Of a stretch of 14,361 nt of DNA, positions 1 to 10,116 are shown in pieces; position 1 is the first letter of the stretch, and the number at the start of each line of letters is the position of its first letter. Both the position numbers and the translations under genes were made by a program. The stretch comes from Clostridia bacterium (GTDB taxonomy: Bacteria; Aerophobota; Aerophobia; Aerophobales; AE-B3A), in contig WJOQ01000299.1 of NCBI GenBank assembly GCA_009618505.1, forward strand, positions 1 through 14,361, read 5' to 3'. The notes below the pieces were generated by a model. The model was given only the letters and a program-made list of their open reading frames with translations, was not told the origin of the DNA and searched no databases.

Positions 1-285
1 AACGGAGTAGAGGCACTTGCCACACCAATAGTTGCGCAGGCTTCTGGAGCTCCTGAGAAAGAAGAAGAGGAAAAGACTGAGTTTGATGTGATTCTAAGCG
101 AGATGGGTAGCAAAAAAATTCAAGTCATTAAAGAAGTACGAAAACTTACTTCCCTGGGATTAAAAGAGGCTAAGGATTTAGTAGAACAAGCTCCAAAACC
201 GATTAGGGAAAATGTAGTTAAAGAAGAAGCTTTAAAGATCAAGGAGACTCTGGAGGCAGTAGGGGCTAAGGTCGAAATAAAATAG
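1..285 (+). CDS. rplL: 50S ribosomal protein L7/L12, C-terminal part (5' truncated by window)
   Basis: The open frame runs in from the window edge and stops with TAG. It gives 94 residues: an Ala/Gly/Pro hinge followed by a Glu-rich stretch, then the L7/L12 C-terminal domain ([33 protein letters not shown]). L7/L12 dimers form the ribosomal stalk that recruits and activates translational GTPases such as EF-G, encoded downstream here. The N-terminal dimerisation domain (roughly the first 30 residues) lies outside the window. An internal ATG at 88 sits inside the conserved domain and is not the start. The gene ends 12 bp before rpoB, so no sizeable attenuator of the E. coli rplL-rpoB type fits between them. 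Identification is very secure. Confidence 0.97.
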   Translation, partial: NGVEALATPIVAQASGAPEKEEEEKTEFDVILSEMGSKKIQVIKEVRKLTSLGLKEAKDLVEQAPKPIRENVVKEEALKIKETLEAVGAKVEIK

Positions 286-297
286 CAAGGGAAGGTT

Positions 298-1230
298 ATG
301 TATAAAAAGACGCAAGAAAGAGTGATGGATTTTACCAAGTTTAAATCTGTAGCAGAGATCCCTAATCTTTTACAGGTACAGAGATATTCCTTTGAAAATT
401 TTCTTCAGAGAGATGTTCCTCCCCAACAGAGGAAAAAAGAAGGGCTGCAAAAGGTCTTTTTGGATGCTTTTCCGGTAGAAAGTTACAATCAGAAATTAAT
501 CCTGGAATTTGTAGGATATCGTTTTGGAGAATCTGCATATGATATAGAAAAATGCGAGGAGGAGGAATTAACCTATTCCCTCCCCTTGTATGTTAATCTT
601 CGCCTAGAAAAAAAGGAAGTGGGAGATGTTCTTGAAGAAAAAGTTTATCTAGGGAATTTTCCTTTAATGTCAAAAAAGGGAAGTTTCATTATTAATGGAG
701 CAGAAAGAGTAATAGTCAGTCAGTTACAGCGTTCTCCTGGAGTTTTTTTTGAGGAAGATACTTCCATTTCTGCGGGGGATGATATCCTCTACCGAGCGCG
801 AATTATTCCCGAACGAGGCAGTTGGCTCGACCTGGAAATAAAAGAGGATCTGCTGTATATGAGGATTAATCGAGGAAGGAGATTCCTGGTCACATTGTTC
901 TTAAGGGCGTTGGGAGACAATCCGGAAAGAATTATGAAGAAATTTTCCTATCCTCAAGAGAGAAAAATGATGGAAGATAGTTTTAAGCAAGATGGGGCAA
1001 ACTCGCAAAAAGATGCTCTTCTTAAAATCTACCAAGGACTGAGGCCAGGTCGTCCTCTTGTCTTTGAGTCGGTAAAGGAGGTTTTCCATAGAACTTTCCT
1101 CGATCCTCGTAGGTATGACTTAGGTAAAGTGGGGAGATATCAGCTGAATAAAGAGTTAGGCTTAGATTGCGACTGGGATGTGGGGATTCTTAGATCAGAT
1201 GATGTGGTAGGAATTATACTAGAGAAATAA
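298..1230 (+). CDS. rpoB: RNA polymerase beta subunit, N-terminal fragment (gene interrupted by a frame break)
   Basis: The first 310 residues match the beta-subunit N-terminus: the IPNLLQVQ...SF..FLQ opening, the [24 protein letters not shown] block and the [14 protein letters not shown] block. These form the protrusion and first lobe of the polymerase claw. The ATG at 298 is preceded by a purine-rich AAGGGAAGG at 287-295, giving a suitable ribosome-binding site. The frame ends at TAA 1228-1230, well before the rifampicin region; the rest of beta continues in the -1 frame from about 1231. Restoring one base in AAA 1225-1227 gives an uninterrupted read through EKIKSLDHL. The two fragments total about 1060 residues, short for a beta subunit (B. 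subtilis about 1190, E. coli 1342). The identity is certain; whether the split is real or a sequencing error is open. Confidence 0.95.
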   Translation: MYKKTQERVMDFTKFKSVAEIPNLLQVQRYSFENFLQRDVPPQQRKKEGLQKVFLDAFPVESYNQKLILEFVGYRFGESAYDIEKCEEEELTYSLPLYVNLRLEKKEVGDVLEEKVYLGNFPLMSKKGSFIINGAERVIVSQLQRSPGVFFEEDTSISAGDDILYRARIIPERGSWLDLEIKEDLLYMRINRGRRFLVTLFLRALGDNPERIMKKFSYPQERKMMEDSFKQDGANSQKDALLKIYQGLRPGRPLVFESVKEVFHRTFLDPRRYDLGKVGRYQLNKELGLDCDWDVGILRSDDVVGIILEK

Positions 1231-1238
1231 AAAGCTTG
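1214..1238 (+). other. Frame break in rpoB (-1 relative to the upstream frame)
   Basis: The upstream frame reads ...GIILEK then TAA (1228-1230). The downstream beta sequence LDHLSHRR resumes at TTG 1236 in the -1 frame. One extra A in AAA 1225-1227 would join them as EKIKSLDHL. No X XXY YYZ slippery heptamer lies before the stop, and the A5 run (1229-1233) starts inside the stop codon, so recoding does not explain it well. No Shine-Dalgarno sequence precedes TTG 1236. Confidence 0.85.
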
Positions 1239-3482
1239 GACCATCTTTCCCATAGAAGAGTGAGGAGAATAGGTGATCTTTTGACAGAGCAACTTCGTGT
1301 TGGGTTAACTCATCTTACAAGAATAATTCAGCAAGGGATGAGTATCCAGGATCCGGAACTAATCACTCCTCGTTCTTTGGTTAATACTATTGTAGTAAAA
1401 AGTTCTATAAACAGCTTTTTTAATACAGGACAGCTTTCTCAATATCTAGACCAAACCAATCCCCTAACAGAATTAACTCATAAACGCAGACTGTCTACCC
1501 TCGGTCCGGGAGGATTAACCCGGATGCAGGCAAAAGAAGAGATAAGGGACGTCCATTATACCCATTATGGACGGATTTGTCCTATAGAAACGCCAGAAGG
1601 ACAAAATATTGGCTTAATTACTTCTCTGGCTACTTATGCTAGGGTGAATGAGCTCGGCTTTCTGGAGACGCCTTATAGAAAAGTGAAAAATGGAAAGGCA
1701 ACTGAAGAAGTAGTATACCTTAATGCCCGCGATGAAGATGAATATTATATTGCTGGAGCAAGTTCTGTAGATGAGAAGGGAAGATTTGTCTCACCAGGAG
1801 TCATAGGGAGATATAAGGGGGATATTGTAAATATTTCTAAGGAAGAAGTTGATTATGTGGATATTTCCCCTAAACAGATAATAAGTGTTACTACCTCCTT
1901 AATTCCTTTTGTAGAGCATAACGAGGCCAATAGAGCATTAATGGGTTCGAATATGCAGCGCCAGGCAGTACCTCTGGAGAGCCCAGAGCAGGCTTTAGTC
2001 CAAACAGGCATGGAAGCTAGGGTAGCAGAAGATTCTATGGGGGCGGTGAGAGCAGAAGAAGAGGGGGAAGTTATCTATGTAGATGCTGACAGGATAAAAA
2101 TAAGAACTTCCAGGGGAGTAGATGAATATATTTTAGATAAATTTATAAGATCTAATCAAAGAACCTGTATTAATCAAAGACCTATTGTGAAGAAGAAGGA
2201 TAGGGTAAAAAGGGGAGCATTTATAGCTGATGGTCCGGCCATTACCAGAGGTAAATTGTCTTTAGGTCGGAATGTTCTGGTAGCTTTTATGCCATGGGAA
2301 GGGTATAATTTCGAGGATGGGATTCTCATTAATGAGAGGTTGGTGAAAGAGGATATTTTTTCTTCTATGCATATTGAGGAATTTCAAATAGAAGCAAAGG
2401 AACTACGATCAGGAGTAGAGGAGATAACGGCTGATGTGCCCAATGTTGACGAGTCCTATTTAAAGAATTTGGATGAAAAGGGTATTGTAAGAATTGGAGC
2501 AGAGGTGGAACCAGGGGATATTCTTATGGGTAAAGTTACTCCTCAAGTGGAGATAAAACTTACTCCAGAGGAGAGGCTTCTCAGGAGTATCTTTGGAGAA
2601 AAAGTTCAGAAGGTAAAAGATAATTCTTTGCGGGTTCCCCCTGGCATCAGAGGCAAAGTGATAAAAATCAAGGTTTTCTCTCAGGAGAACCAGGATGACT
2701 TACCTCCTGGTGTGCTCAAGAGAGTAAAAGTGTACATAGCTATCCAACGTAAGATCAGAGTAGGGGATAAGATAGCCGGTCGACATGGAAATAAGGGGGT
2801 CGTTTCCAAAATCCTTCCGGAAGAAGATATGCCCCGCCTTGCCGATGGAACTCCCGTGGATATAGTTTTGAATCCTTTAAGTGTTCCTTCCAGGATGAAC
2901 GTAGGTCAAATTCTGGAGATTCATCTTGGTCTGGTGGCTAAAGCTTTGGGAGTGCAGGCGGTATGTCCCGTTTTTGAAGGGCCCAAAGTGGAAGAGATAA
3001 GGGATTTGTTGAAGAGAAATAATCTGCCTGAATCCGGCAAAATGCCTCTCTATGATGGACGAACAGGAGAGCTTTTCCATCAAGAAGTTGCCGTAGGCTA
3101 CATGTACGTGATGAAACTTATTCATCTAGCTGAGGAAAAAGTACATGTGCGCTCCACCGGTCCCTATGCTCTGATTACTCAACAGCCGCTGGGAGGAAAA
3201 TCCAGACAGGGTGGACAAAGATTTGGAGAAATGGAGGTATGGGCTCTGGAAGGATATGGAGCAGCTTATACTCTGCAGGAAATGCTTACGGGCAAATCTG
3301 ATGACCTGCAAGGCAGAGTTAGAATCCATGAGCAGATAATAAAGGGGGAGAATACATTGGATGCTCAAACTCCAGAATCCTTTAAGGTTCTTATCAAAGA
3401 ATTTCAATCGTTAGGATTAAGCTTGGAATTTTGGAGGAATGGAAAACGACTTTCCATTAGAGATATGGAAGAAGAAGAATAG
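1236..3482 (+). CDS. rpoB: RNA polymerase beta subunit, C-terminal fragment
   Basis: The fragment begins in the [15 protein letters not shown] block (usual DHLGNRR) and continues to the beta C-terminus. The rifampicin-region core is intact ([12 protein letters not shown] then [13 protein letters not shown], about 1425-1510). Gln513, Asp516, His526, Arg529 and Ser531 (E. coli numbering) are all present, so the enzyme is predicted to be rifampicin-sensitive. Other landmarks are [15 protein letters not shown], the NFED pair near the active site (about 2308-2319), the [16 protein letters not shown] basic motif (about 2750-2800) that contacts nucleic acid and substrate, and the C-terminal [16 protein letters not shown] that meets beta-prime. 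The TTG at 1236 is simply the first in-frame start-like codon; the true protein should continue from the upstream fragment. The stop overlaps the AGGAG ribosome-binding site of rpoC. Confidence 0.95.
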   Translation: MDHLSHRRVRRIGDLLTEQLRVGLTHLTRIIQQGMSIQDPELITPRSLVNTIVVKSSINSFFNTGQLSQYLDQTNPLTELTHKRRLSTLGPGGLTRMQAKEEIRDVHYTHYGRICPIETPEGQNIGLITSLATYARVNELGFLETPYRKVKNGKATEEVVYLNARDEDEYYIAGASSVDEKGRFVSPGVIGRYKGDIVNISKEEVDYVDISPKQIISVTTSLIPFVEHNEANRALMGSNMQRQAVPLESPEQALVQTGMEARVAEDSMGAVRAEEEGEVIYVDADRIKIRTSRGVDEYILDKFIRSNQRTCINQRPIVKKKDRVKRGAFIADGPAITRGKLSLGRNVLVAFMPWEGYNFEDGILINERLVKEDIFSSMHIEEFQIEAKELRSGVEEITADVPNVDESYLKNLDEKGIVRIGAEVEPGDILMGKVTPQVEIKLTPEERLLRSIFGEKVQKVKDNSLRVPPGIRGKVIKIKVFSQENQDDLPPGVLKRVKVYIAIQRKIRVGDKIAGRHGNKGVVSKILPEEDMPRLADGTPVDIVLNPLSVPSRMNVGQILEIHLGLVAKALGVQAVCPVFEGPKVEEIRDLLKRNNLPESGKMPLYDGRTGELFHQEVAVGYMYVMKLIHLAEEKVHVRSTGPYALITQQPLGGKSRQGGQRFGEMEVWALEGYGAAYTLQEMLTGKSDDLQGRVRIHEQIIKGENTLDAQTPESFKVLIKEFQSLGLSLEFWRNGKRLSIRDMEEEE

Positions 3483-3491
3483 GAGATAAAA

Positions 3492-6356
3492 TTGTGGAGA
3501 GTTAGCGATATTGAGAAAATAAGAATCAAACTCGCTTCTCCCAAAGAGATGAGAGAGTGGTCTTTTGGAGAGGTAAGAAAGACCGATACCATAAATTATC
3601 GTACTTTTAGACCGGAAAGGGGTGGGCTCTTTTGTGAGCAGATTTTCGGTCCTACGAAGAGTTACGAATGTTATTGTGGCAAATATAGAAAGATGAAATA
3701 CAAAGGGGTCAAATGTGAACGCTGTGGAGTTGAGGTCACTTCTTCCAAGGTTCGTCGAGAGAGAATGGGACACATCGAATTGGTTACTCCAGTTGCCCAC
3801 ATATGGTACATGAAGACTTACCTGCCCCTCTTACTGAATTTAAGGAAAAGTGACGTAGAAAAGATAATCTATTTCATAGACTATATAGTCATAGATCCGG
3901 GCAAGACTTCCTTGAGAAAGATGCAGATTATTGATGAGGAAGAATATCGGGGACATGGTGATACGAGTGGAGAAGATGGCTTGAAAGCTGCCACAGGGGC
4001 AGGAGCAATCCTTGAGATTCTAAAAAGTATGAATCTGGAAAAATTACAGCAGGAGCTAAGAGAAGATTTACTTCAGGAGAGAACAAAAGGAAAAAGAATC
4101 AAGCTGATTAAACGGTTGGAGCTGGTAGAGAATTTTGTCCGCTCGGGAAACAAACCTGAGTGGATAATTCTGACGATTGTTCCTGTTATTCCGCCTGATT
4201 TTCGTCCCATGGTACAGCTGGAGAGTGGGATTTTTGCTAATTCGGATTTAAACGATCTCTACCGACGTATCATCAATCGGAATAATCGTCTGAAATATTT
4301 ATTGGAGATAGGTGCGCCCCAGATAATTATTCAAAATGAGAAAAAAATGCTCCAGCAATCCGTAGAGGCTGTTTTTGAGAATGAGAAACTTCCCCAGCCC
4401 ATACTGGGAGGGGGAGGGAGACCACTTAAATCCTTAAGTGAAATAGTTAAAGGTAAACAGGGTAGATTCAGGCAGAATCTTCTGGGCAAAAGGGTTGATT
4501 ATTCGGGAAGAGCGGTGATTGTGCCCGGGCCAGATTTGGAGATATATCAATGTGGTTTGCCTGAGAAAATTGCTCTGGAGCTCTTTAGACCTTTTGTTCT
4601 GGGAGAGATTATGCGAGAGAATAAAGCTGAGACGATAAAAAGGGCTAATGATCTGATAGAAAGGGTTGATCCATTTGTTTGGGAGATACTAGAAAAAGTG
4701 GTCAGAGACCATCCAATACTCTTAAATCGTGCTCCCACCTTACATCGATTAGGTATTCAGGCTTTTCAACCAGTCTTGATAGAAGGTAACGCTATTCAAC
4801 TTCATCCTCTGGTATGCAGTGCCTTTGGCGCCGATTTTGATGGCGACCAGATGGCAATACATATTCCCCTTTCTTATGAAGCGCAACTTGAAGCAAGTAC
4901 TCTGATGCTTCCTGTGAACAATCTTCTCTCTCCAGCTAACGGAAATCCTATATTTGCTCCTACTCAGGATATTACGGTGGGTTGCTACTATTTGACCGTA
5001 AAAGGCAAAAAAGAGGAAAAGGAGAAGGTTTTTTCTAGCTTAGATGAAATAATTATTGCTTATGAGCTGGAAAAAGTATTCCTGCATCAACCCGTAAAAT
5101 TATTGCATAAAGGTAAGTGGATAGAAACTACTCCTGGAAGAGCGATTTTTAATGAGATACTCCCCAAGGGAATAGGATTTGAAATTCTTTTAGTGGATAA
5201 AAATAGATTAACCCGGATTATAGGTAAAATTTGGCAGAAATATGGAAATGCAGTTACCGTGGAATTTTTAGACAAAGTAAAAAAGCTAGGGTTCGAATAT
5301 GCCACTAAATCGGGATTGACTTTTGCTATGTCTGATGTACCCGATATAGTAAAAAAGAAAAAGGTACTACAGCATGCGGAAGAGGAAGTAAGGGGATTTA
5401 ATCTAAGAGCTGAAGACGGGGAAATAAGCGAAGAAGAGAGATACAAAGACGTGATAGACGTGAGAATGAGAGTTATTGACCAAATAACAAAAATGGTCTC
5501 TGATTATCTTTCTATCGATCGCTTTAATTCTCTCTATATGATGTGGAAATCAGGAGCAAGGGGGTCTGCTACGCAATTGCGGCAGATCATAGGTATGAGA
5601 GGCTTGATGGCCAGGTCTATTAGAGAAACCTATCGCCGTGAACTCTGGGATGAGGTCTTTAAGAGAAAATTAGACATCCCTTCTGATGTGATTAAACAAT
5701 ACTTTTATCCTCTTTCTGGCGGTAGGCTAAAGGGGAGAATTGGTGAGGAACCTGTGAGGTCCAGTTTCAAAGAGGGCCTTACTGCTCCGGAGTACTTTGC
5801 CTCCACTTCAGGAGGGAGAAAAGGTTTGGTAGATACTGCTTTGAAAACAGCTTATGCGGGTTATCTGACTCGAAAATTAGTATCTGTGGGTCAAAATCTT
5901 ATCATTAACCAGGAGGATTGTGGTGCCATAGATGGTCTTTCTGTGAAAAGACCGGCTAGAAGAGGGGGAATAAGGCAATCCTTGGCAGAAAGGATTCTGG
6001 GTAGAGTAACTGCTTCGCCTGTCATAAATCCTTCTACAGAGAAAGTTATTATAGACTCGAATAAGGAAATTACAGAGGACATAGTTCGAAGAATAGAAAA
6101 GGCTGAGATTGCGGAAGTGAAAATTCGTTCCCCTTTGACTTGTCAAGCTAGGTGGGGTCTATGTCAGAAGTGCTACGGGTGGGACCTTTCTACTCATAGA
6201 CTGGTTAGTTTAGGTGAGGCGGTAGGAGTGATAGCGGCTCAATCTATAGGTGAGCCGGGAACCCAGCTAACTTTACGGACATTCCATACCGGCGGCATAT
6301 TTCAGAAGGGGGGGGGATCTTCCTCAGGGTCTACCACGAGCTACCGAGCTTTTTGA
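3492..6356 (+). CDS. rpoC: RNA polymerase beta-prime subunit, main fragment (interrupted in the trigger loop)
   Basis: 954 residues of beta-prime, which carries the catalytic Mg site. The start is TTG 3492, six bases after AGGAG (3481-3485). The first zinc site is C60, C62, C75 and C78. The switch and active-site segments [10 protein letters not shown] and [10 protein letters not shown] are present. The catalytic loop has D448, D450 and D452 in GADFDGDQM, where the usual first residue Asn is Gly446. The bridge-helix region ([19 protein letters not shown]) and second zinc site (C810, C884, C891, C894) are intact. There is no large insertion in the trigger loop of the E. coli type. The frame fails after [12 protein letters not shown] at a run of nine G (6308-6316) and reaches TGA at 6354-6356. 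The tail [12 protein letters not shown] is out-of-frame sequence. Confidence 0.95.
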   Translation: MWRVSDIEKIRIKLASPKEMREWSFGEVRKTDTINYRTFRPERGGLFCEQIFGPTKSYECYCGKYRKMKYKGVKCERCGVEVTSSKVRRERMGHIELVTPVAHIWYMKTYLPLLLNLRKSDVEKIIYFIDYIVIDPGKTSLRKMQIIDEEEYRGHGDTSGEDGLKAATGAGAILEILKSMNLEKLQQELREDLLQERTKGKRIKLIKRLELVENFVRSGNKPEWIILTIVPVIPPDFRPMVQLESGIFANSDLNDLYRRIINRNNRLKYLLEIGAPQIIIQNEKKMLQQSVEAVFENEKLPQPILGGGGRPLKSLSEIVKGKQGRFRQNLLGKRVDYSGRAVIVPGPDLEIYQCGLPEKIALELFRPFVLGEIMRENKAETIKRANDLIERVDPFVWEILEKVVRDHPILLNRAPTLHRLGIQAFQPVLIEGNAIQLHPLVCSAFGADFDGDQMAIHIPLSYEAQLEASTLMLPVNNLLSPANGNPIFAPTQDITVGCYYLTVKGKKEEKEKVFSSLDEIIIAYELEKVFLHQPVKLLHKGKWIETTPGRAIFNEILPKGIGFEILLVDKNRLTRIIGKIWQKYGNAVTVEFLDKVKKLGFEYATKSGLTFAMSDVPDIVKKKKVLQHAEEEVRGFNLRAEDGEISEEERYKDVIDVRMRVIDQITKMVSDYLSIDRFNSLYMMWKSGARGSATQLRQIIGMRGLMARSIRETYRRELWDEVFKRKLDIPSDVIKQYFYPLSGGRLKGRIGEEPVRSSFKEGLTAPEYFASTSGGRKGLVDTALKTAYAGYLTRKLVSVGQNLIINQEDCGAIDGLSVKRPARRGGIRQSLAERILGRVTASPVINPSTEKVIIDSNKEITEDIVRRIEKAEIAEVKIRSPLTCQARWGLCQKCYGWDLSTHRLVSLGEAVGVIAAQSIGEPGTQLTLRTFHTGGIFQKGGGSSSGSTTSYRAF

Positions 6357-6440
6357 GCCACGCAAGGAGAATCTGCCTCGCAAGGGAGTTGTTCGTCAAC
6401 GTAGGGAGAAGAGGCTCTGATAAGTGAAATAGAGGGAAGA
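6308..6440 (+). other. Out-of-frame rpoC segment between two opposite frame breaks
   Basis: From 6316 the +1 frame reads [17 protein letters not shown], the expected beta-prime sequence after the trigger loop. It stops at TGA 6418-6420. The original frame resumes as ALISEIEGRV from about 6414. One G too many in the nine-G run at 6308-6316, and one G too few near AGAGGCTC (about 6409-6415), would account for both breaks. The net shift is zero, so the fragments at 3492-6356 and 6441-7067 share one frame. Confidence 0.85.
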
Positions 6441-7067
6441 GTGAGCATAGAAGAGAAAGAAGGGCGTAGTCTTGTTACGATCAAGGGTGAAGGAGATGAG
6501 AAAATCACCTATGAGGCGGGAGATGACAGGTTGGTCTCTGACGGAGAAATGGTAGAAGCAGGCGCTAAGATAATGGAAGGTATCATAAATCCCCGTTCAC
6601 TCCTCAACGTAAAAGGGATTAGAGCAGTAGAAGAGTATTTAGTTAATCAGATACAGCAAGTTTATAGATCTCAGGGTGTGGATATCAATATCAAACACTT
6701 TGAAGTAATCATAAGACAAATGATGAGAAAAGTAGAGGTAGTGGAACCAGGAGATACAGGTTATATACCAGGAGAACAGGTAAATAAGATAGACTTTGAA
6801 GAGGTCAATAAGAAGATAAGGGAGCAGAAGGGTAAGCCTGGCACGGGAAAACCTGTTCTTTTGGCTGTCCCTAAAGCTGTGCAGGAAGATAAGGAGAGTT
6901 TTCTCTCTGCTGCTTCTTTTCAAAGGACGAAACAGGTTTTAGCTGAAGCGGCAATTTGTGGACAGGTGGATTTTCTTAGAGGGTTAAAGGGTAATGTAAT
7001 CATCGGAAAATTAGTTCCGGCTGGAACAGGGTTTAATCAGAAACCGGGGGAAAGCACGCCAATATAA
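6441..7067 (+). CDS. rpoC: RNA polymerase beta-prime subunit, C-terminal fragment
   Basis: 208 residues match the beta-prime C-terminus: GIRAVEEYLVNQIQQVYRSQ, then HFEVIIRQMMRKVEVVEPGDT, then SFLSAASFQRTKQVLAEAA, then GLKGNVIIGKLVPAGTGF. These build the jaw end and the C-terminal region that binds the omega subunit. The GTG at 6441 is an internal Val codon (EGRVSIEE), not a real start; coding sequence in this frame extends back to about 6414. With the fragments joined, the whole gene (3492-7067) codes for about 1190 residues, close to the roughly 1200 of Firmicutes beta-prime. Only 13 bp separate it from rpsL, and no L7Ae-like gene, common there in Bacillus, is present. The split is not the cyanobacterial rpoC1/rpoC2 split, which falls much nearer the N-terminus. 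Confidence 0.94.
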   Translation: MSIEEKEGRSLVTIKGEGDEKITYEAGDDRLVSDGEMVEAGAKIMEGIINPRSLLNVKGIRAVEEYLVNQIQQVYRSQGVDINIKHFEVIIRQMMRKVEVVEPGDTGYIPGEQVNKIDFEEVNKKIREQKGKPGTGKPVLLAVPKAVQEDKESFLSAASFQRTKQVLAEAAICGQVDFLRGLKGNVIIGKLVPAGTGFNQKPGESTPI

Positions 7068-7080
7068 AAAAGGATAATAA

Positions 7081-7449
7081 ATGCCCACTATAAATCAGTT
7101 AGTAAGAAAAGGACGAAAAAAGGTCAAAAGGAAAAAGAGGAGTCTGGCTCTGGAAGAATCGCCTCAGAAAAAAGGAGTTTGTATAAGCGTAAGGACACTT
7201 ACACCTAAGAAACCCAATTCGGCATTAAGGAAGGTGACCAGAGTTCGACTGTCCAATGGAAAAGTAGTTACTGCTTATATTCCCGGAGAAGGACATAATC
7301 TTCAGGAGCATGCCATAGTTATGGTAAGAGGAGGAAGAGTGAAAGATTTGCCGGGAGTGAAATATCATGTTGTGCGTGGTACGTTAGATACGATGGGAGT
7401 GGAGGGTAGAAAGCAGAGTCGCTCCAAATACGGAAAGAATAGGGAATAA
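7081..7449 (+). CDS. rpsL: 30S ribosomal protein S12
   Basis: 122 residues, the normal length. S12 sits at the decoding centre of the 30S subunit and helps control accuracy. The hallmark blocks are present: [12 protein letters not shown] at the N-terminus, [12 protein letters not shown] (K43, K44), GEGHNLQEH and [14 protein letters not shown] (K88, D89). The lysines changed in streptomycin-resistant mutants are wild type, so no target-based streptomycin resistance is predicted. D89 is the residue that RimO methylthiolates in some bacteria. The start ATG follows AAGGA at about 7070-7074. The gene lies 13 bp after rpoC and 10 bp before rpsG, consistent with co-transcription. Confidence 0.98.
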   Translation: MPTINQLVRKGRKKVKRKKRSLALEESPQKKGVCISVRTLTPKKPNSALRKVTRVRLSNGKVVTAYIPGEGHNLQEHAIVMVRGGRVKDLPGVKYHVVRGTLDTMGVEGRKQSRSKYGKNRE

Positions 7450-7459
7450 GGGGAGCCTA

Positions 7460-7930
7460 ATGGGAAGACGGAGAATATCAAAAAAGAGAGCTGTATTTCC
7501 AGATCCTGTGTATAGTAGCCAGCTAGTAAGCAAGTTTATTAATCAAATAATGAGAGCAGGGGAAAAAAGCAAAGCAGAGACTATTTGTTATGGGTGTTTT
7601 GACATTATAGAGAAAAGAGCAAAAAAGAACCCTCTTGAAGTTTTTCAGCAGGCCCTGGAAAATGTCAAACCTGTCCTGGAAGTTCGTTCGCGTCGTGTAG
7701 GAGGGGCTACCTATCAGATACCAGTAGAGGTTAGGCCAGGAAGACGAGAAGCTCTAGCTTTTAGATGGATTCTACAGTTCGCTCGTCAAAGAAAAGGCAA
7801 GTCAATGAGAGAGAAACTGGCGGAAGAAATTATAATGGCTTTTCGAAAGGAAGGATTGGCGATAAAGAAGAAAGAAGACACTCATAGGATGGCAGAGGCC
7901 AATCGAGCCTTTGCCCATTACCGCTGGTAA
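7460..7930 (+). CDS. rpsG: 30S ribosomal protein S7
   Basis: 156 residues, the usual length. S7 nucleates assembly of the 30S head by binding the 3' major domain of 16S rRNA and lies near the E site and exit channel. The sequence shows the MGRRR basic start, [17 protein letters not shown], the [29 protein letters not shown] core and the C-terminal [22 protein letters not shown] at 7449-7454 precedes the ATG. In E. coli, S7 represses translation of the str mRNA by binding the rpsL-rpsG gap; that gap is only 10 bp here, so the same structure cannot form there. The gap to fusA is occupied by a heptad repeat. Confidence 0.98.
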   Translation: MGRRRISKKRAVFPDPVYSSQLVSKFINQIMRAGEKSKAETICYGCFDIIEKRAKKNPLEVFQQALENVKPVLEVRSRRVGGATYQIPVEVRPGRREALAFRWILQFARQRKGKSMREKLAEEIIMAFRKEGLAIKKKEDTHRMAEANRAFAHYRW

Positions 7931-7939
7931 TAAAGGACA

Positions 7940-7962
7940 GCGTTTAGCGGATAGCGTATAGT
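7940..7962 (+). repeat. Degenerate 7-bp tandem repeat in the rpsG-fusA gap
   Basis: Three consecutive heptads, GCGTTTA, GCGGATA and GCGTATA, are followed by GT. The same units recur in a different order at 13506-13526. An ACTATA at 7983-7988 can pair with TATAGT at 7957-7962, a weak stem over an A-rich loop. The rest of the gap is A-rich with no gene. Confidence 0.75.
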
Positions 7963-8034
7963 AAAAAACAAAAAATTCAAAAACTATAAGAACAAAGAAA
8001 CAACGAACGGTGAAATATGATAAGGCTCAAAGAT

Positions 8035-10116
8035 ATGAAAACTCAAAATTCTCTCAGTAAAATTCGAAATATTGGCATAATAGCTCATATAGATGCGGGC
8101 AAAACTACGACTACTGAACGTATCCTGTACTACACTGGGAAAATCCATAAGGTGGGAGAAGTGCATGAGGGCACTGCAGTGATGGATTGGATGGAACAGG
8201 AGAGAGAAAGAGGTATCACCATAACTTCTGCTGCTACTACCTGTTCTTGGAAAAACTATCAAATTAATATTATAGATACTCCTGGCCATGTGGATTTCAC
8301 TGTGGAAGTAGAAAGAGCCCTGCGGGTCCTGGATGGAGCAATAGTTATTTTCTGTGGTGTAGGGGGGGTAGAGCCTCAATCGGAAACAGTTTGGCACCAG
8401 GCCGACCGTTATGGTATCCCCCGTATTATTTTCATCAATAAGTTGGATAGAGTAGCAGCTAATTTTTATCATAGTGTAGAAAGAATAAGAGAGAAATTCG
8501 GTCTTATTCCTTTGCCTATTCAGATTCCCATAGGAGAGGAGGAGGGTTTTCGTGGGGTGGTAGATATAATAAGAATGAAGGCTATTATATGGCAAGGAGA
8601 GGGGCTAGAGGTTAAGATTGTGGAGAGGGATGTCCCTCTTTCTATGAAGGAGAAAGCTTTTCACTGGCATAATTATCTGATGGAAAAGATAGCAGAGAAC
8701 AATGAAGGATATTTGGAGAGGTTCATAGAGGAAAAGAGTTTAACTGTTAAAGAAATAAAAGAAGAGATAAGGTCGATGACTTTAGCTCATAAAGCGGTTC
8801 CTGTTCTTTGTGGAAGCTCTTTGAAAAACAAGGGAATACAACTTTTGTTAAATGCTGTCAATGATTATCTTCCTTCTCCTCTGGACATTCCTCCGGTAGA
8901 GGGAGTGAATCCAATAACGCAGGAGAGAGAAAGAAGAAAACCTTCTCCCCAAGAACCGTTTTCTGCTCTGGCTTTTAAGGTAGTAACAGACCCTTATGTA
9001 GGCAGGTTGACCTATCTGAGGGTTTATTCTGGGAGAATAGAGAAAGGCTCCTTTGTCTATAACTCTACTAAAAATAGAAAAGAGAGAATTGCTAAGATTC
9101 TAGAGATGCATGCTAACTATCGAAAGGAAGGAAAGGAGATTGCTGCTGGTGACATAGGAGCGGTTGTAGGGCCCAGAAGCATTGATACAGGGGATTCCCT
9201 TTGTGGGAATAGTAATCCCATAATTTTTGAAGGGATGGAATTCACTGAACCGGTTATTTCCATAGCCATTGAGCCAAAGACAAAAACAGATGAAAATAAA
9301 TTGTATGATTCTTTACATAAATTAGTTCAGGAAGATCCTACTTTCAAGATTAACCAGAATGAGGAGACAGGGCAGACTATAATTTCGGGTATGGGTCAGC
9401 TTCATCTTGAAATCATGCTGGATAGGCTTAGACGAGAGTTTAATATTGAAGTAAATAGTGGCAAACCTCAGATTGCTTATAAGGAGGCTATAAGAAAGAG
9501 AGCTTCCGCCAGGGGTCAATATATTCATCAAAGTGGGGGTAGAGGGCAGTATGGTGATGTAGAGCTTGAGGTTGAACCGATAGAGAATGGCGAGAAAACC
9601 TTCCTGGATAAAACCAAAGGAGGGGTCATTCCTAAAGAGTTTATCACGGCAATAAAAAAAGGAGTTGAGCGAACTATGGGAATTGGTGTCCTGGCAAGTT
9701 ATCCGATGGTTAATGTTAAGGCTACTCTTCTTGATGGTTCGTATCATGCGGTAGATTCCTCAGAGTTCGCCTTTAGAACTGCTGCCTCTATTGCTTTCAA
9801 AAAAGCATCTCGACAGGCCGATCCTTATTTACTAGAACCTGTGATGAAGCTAGAGATAAGGATTCCCCGGGATTCTATGGGTGAGGTAATGGGAGATATT
9901 GTTAGTCGGCGGGGCAGAATTTATCATACAGAACTCAAAGGAACCATCTATTATATTAGTGGTTATGTTCCGTTGGCTGAATTATTTAATTATGTTACTA
10001 AGTTGCGTTCATTGACTCAAGGAAAGGGTATCCCGAACATAGAGTTCTATCGTTATGAAGAAGTGCCTTCCGATAGAGCTGAAACAATTATTGGGCAAGG
10101 GGGAAAGAATGCCTAA
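8035..10116 (+). CDS. fusA: Elongation factor G
   Basis: 693 residues from ATG 8035. EF-G is the cytoplasmic GTPase that drives tRNA-mRNA translocation and, with RRF, ribosome recycling. GTPase motifs are complete: G1 AHIDAGKT (17-24), the switch I Thr in RGITIT (60-64), G3 DTPGH (81-85, including the catalytic-loop His85) and G4 NKLD (135-138, usually NKMD). Domains II to V follow, with [16 protein letters not shown] in domain III and the [14 protein letters not shown]...RRGRI block in domain V. An upstream in-frame ATG at 8017 would add six residues. The 8035 start is preferred because AAGG (8022-8025) lies nine bases upstream and the N-terminus then has the usual ten or so residues before RNIGI. 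The end overlaps rpsJ by 8 bp. The [10 protein letters not shown] stretch differs slightly from the usual GVQPQSETVW; subtype assignment within the EF-G families would need a tree. Confidence 0.96.
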   Translation: MKTQNSLSKIRNIGIIAHIDAGKTTTTERILYYTGKIHKVGEVHEGTAVMDWMEQERERGITITSAATTCSWKNYQINIIDTPGHVDFTVEVERALRVLDGAIVIFCGVGGVEPQSETVWHQADRYGIPRIIFINKLDRVAANFYHSVERIREKFGLIPLPIQIPIGEEEGFRGVVDIIRMKAIIWQGEGLEVKIVERDVPLSMKEKAFHWHNYLMEKIAENNEGYLERFIEEKSLTVKEIKEEIRSMTLAHKAVPVLCGSSLKNKGIQLLLNAVNDYLPSPLDIPPVEGVNPITQERERRKPSPQEPFSALAFKVVTDPYVGRLTYLRVYSGRIEKGSFVYNSTKNRKERIAKILEMHANYRKEGKEIAAGDIGAVVGPRSIDTGDSLCGNSNPIIFEGMEFTEPVISIAIEPKTKTDENKLYDSLHKLVQEDPTFKINQNEETGQTIISGMGQLHLEIMLDRLRREFNIEVNSGKPQIAYKEAIRKRASARGQYIHQSGGRGQYGDVELEVEPIENGEKTFLDKTKGGVIPKEFITAIKKGVERTMGIGVLASYPMVNVKATLLDGSYHAVDSSEFAFRTAASIAFKKASRQADPYLLEPVMKLEIRIPRDSMGEVMGDIVSRRGRIYHTELKGTIYYISGYVPLAELFNYVTKLRSLTQGKGIPNIEFYRYEEVPSDRAETIIGQGGKNA

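Noticed and set aside
1225..1236. Programmed -1 ribosomal frameshift or transcriptional slippage joining the rpoB fragments
   Set aside because: No slippery heptamer lies before the stop, AAA 1225-1227 is too short for slippage, and the A5 run begins within the stop codon. A consensus indel or a real deletion is more likely.
6356..6441. Cyanobacteria-like split of beta-prime (rpoC1/rpoC2)
   Set aside because: That split lies far nearer the N-terminus. Here coding homology continues through the gap in another frame, so the gap is a pair of indels.
8017..8034. Upstream ATG as the fusA start
   Set aside because: There is no good ribosome-binding site before 8017, and the six extra residues exceed the usual EF-G N-terminus; 8035 has AAGG upstream. 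It remains possible.
7984..8595. Minus-strand open frame of about 200 codons antisense to fusA, and other reverse-strand open frames across the window
   Set aside because: They lie opposite conserved genes, have no recognisable motif and show the skewed composition expected of antisense shadows.
10055..10108. Longer N-terminus for S10
   Set aside because: It lies within fusA and does not resemble S10; the 102-residue product from 10109 is the family length with a strong ribosome-binding site.
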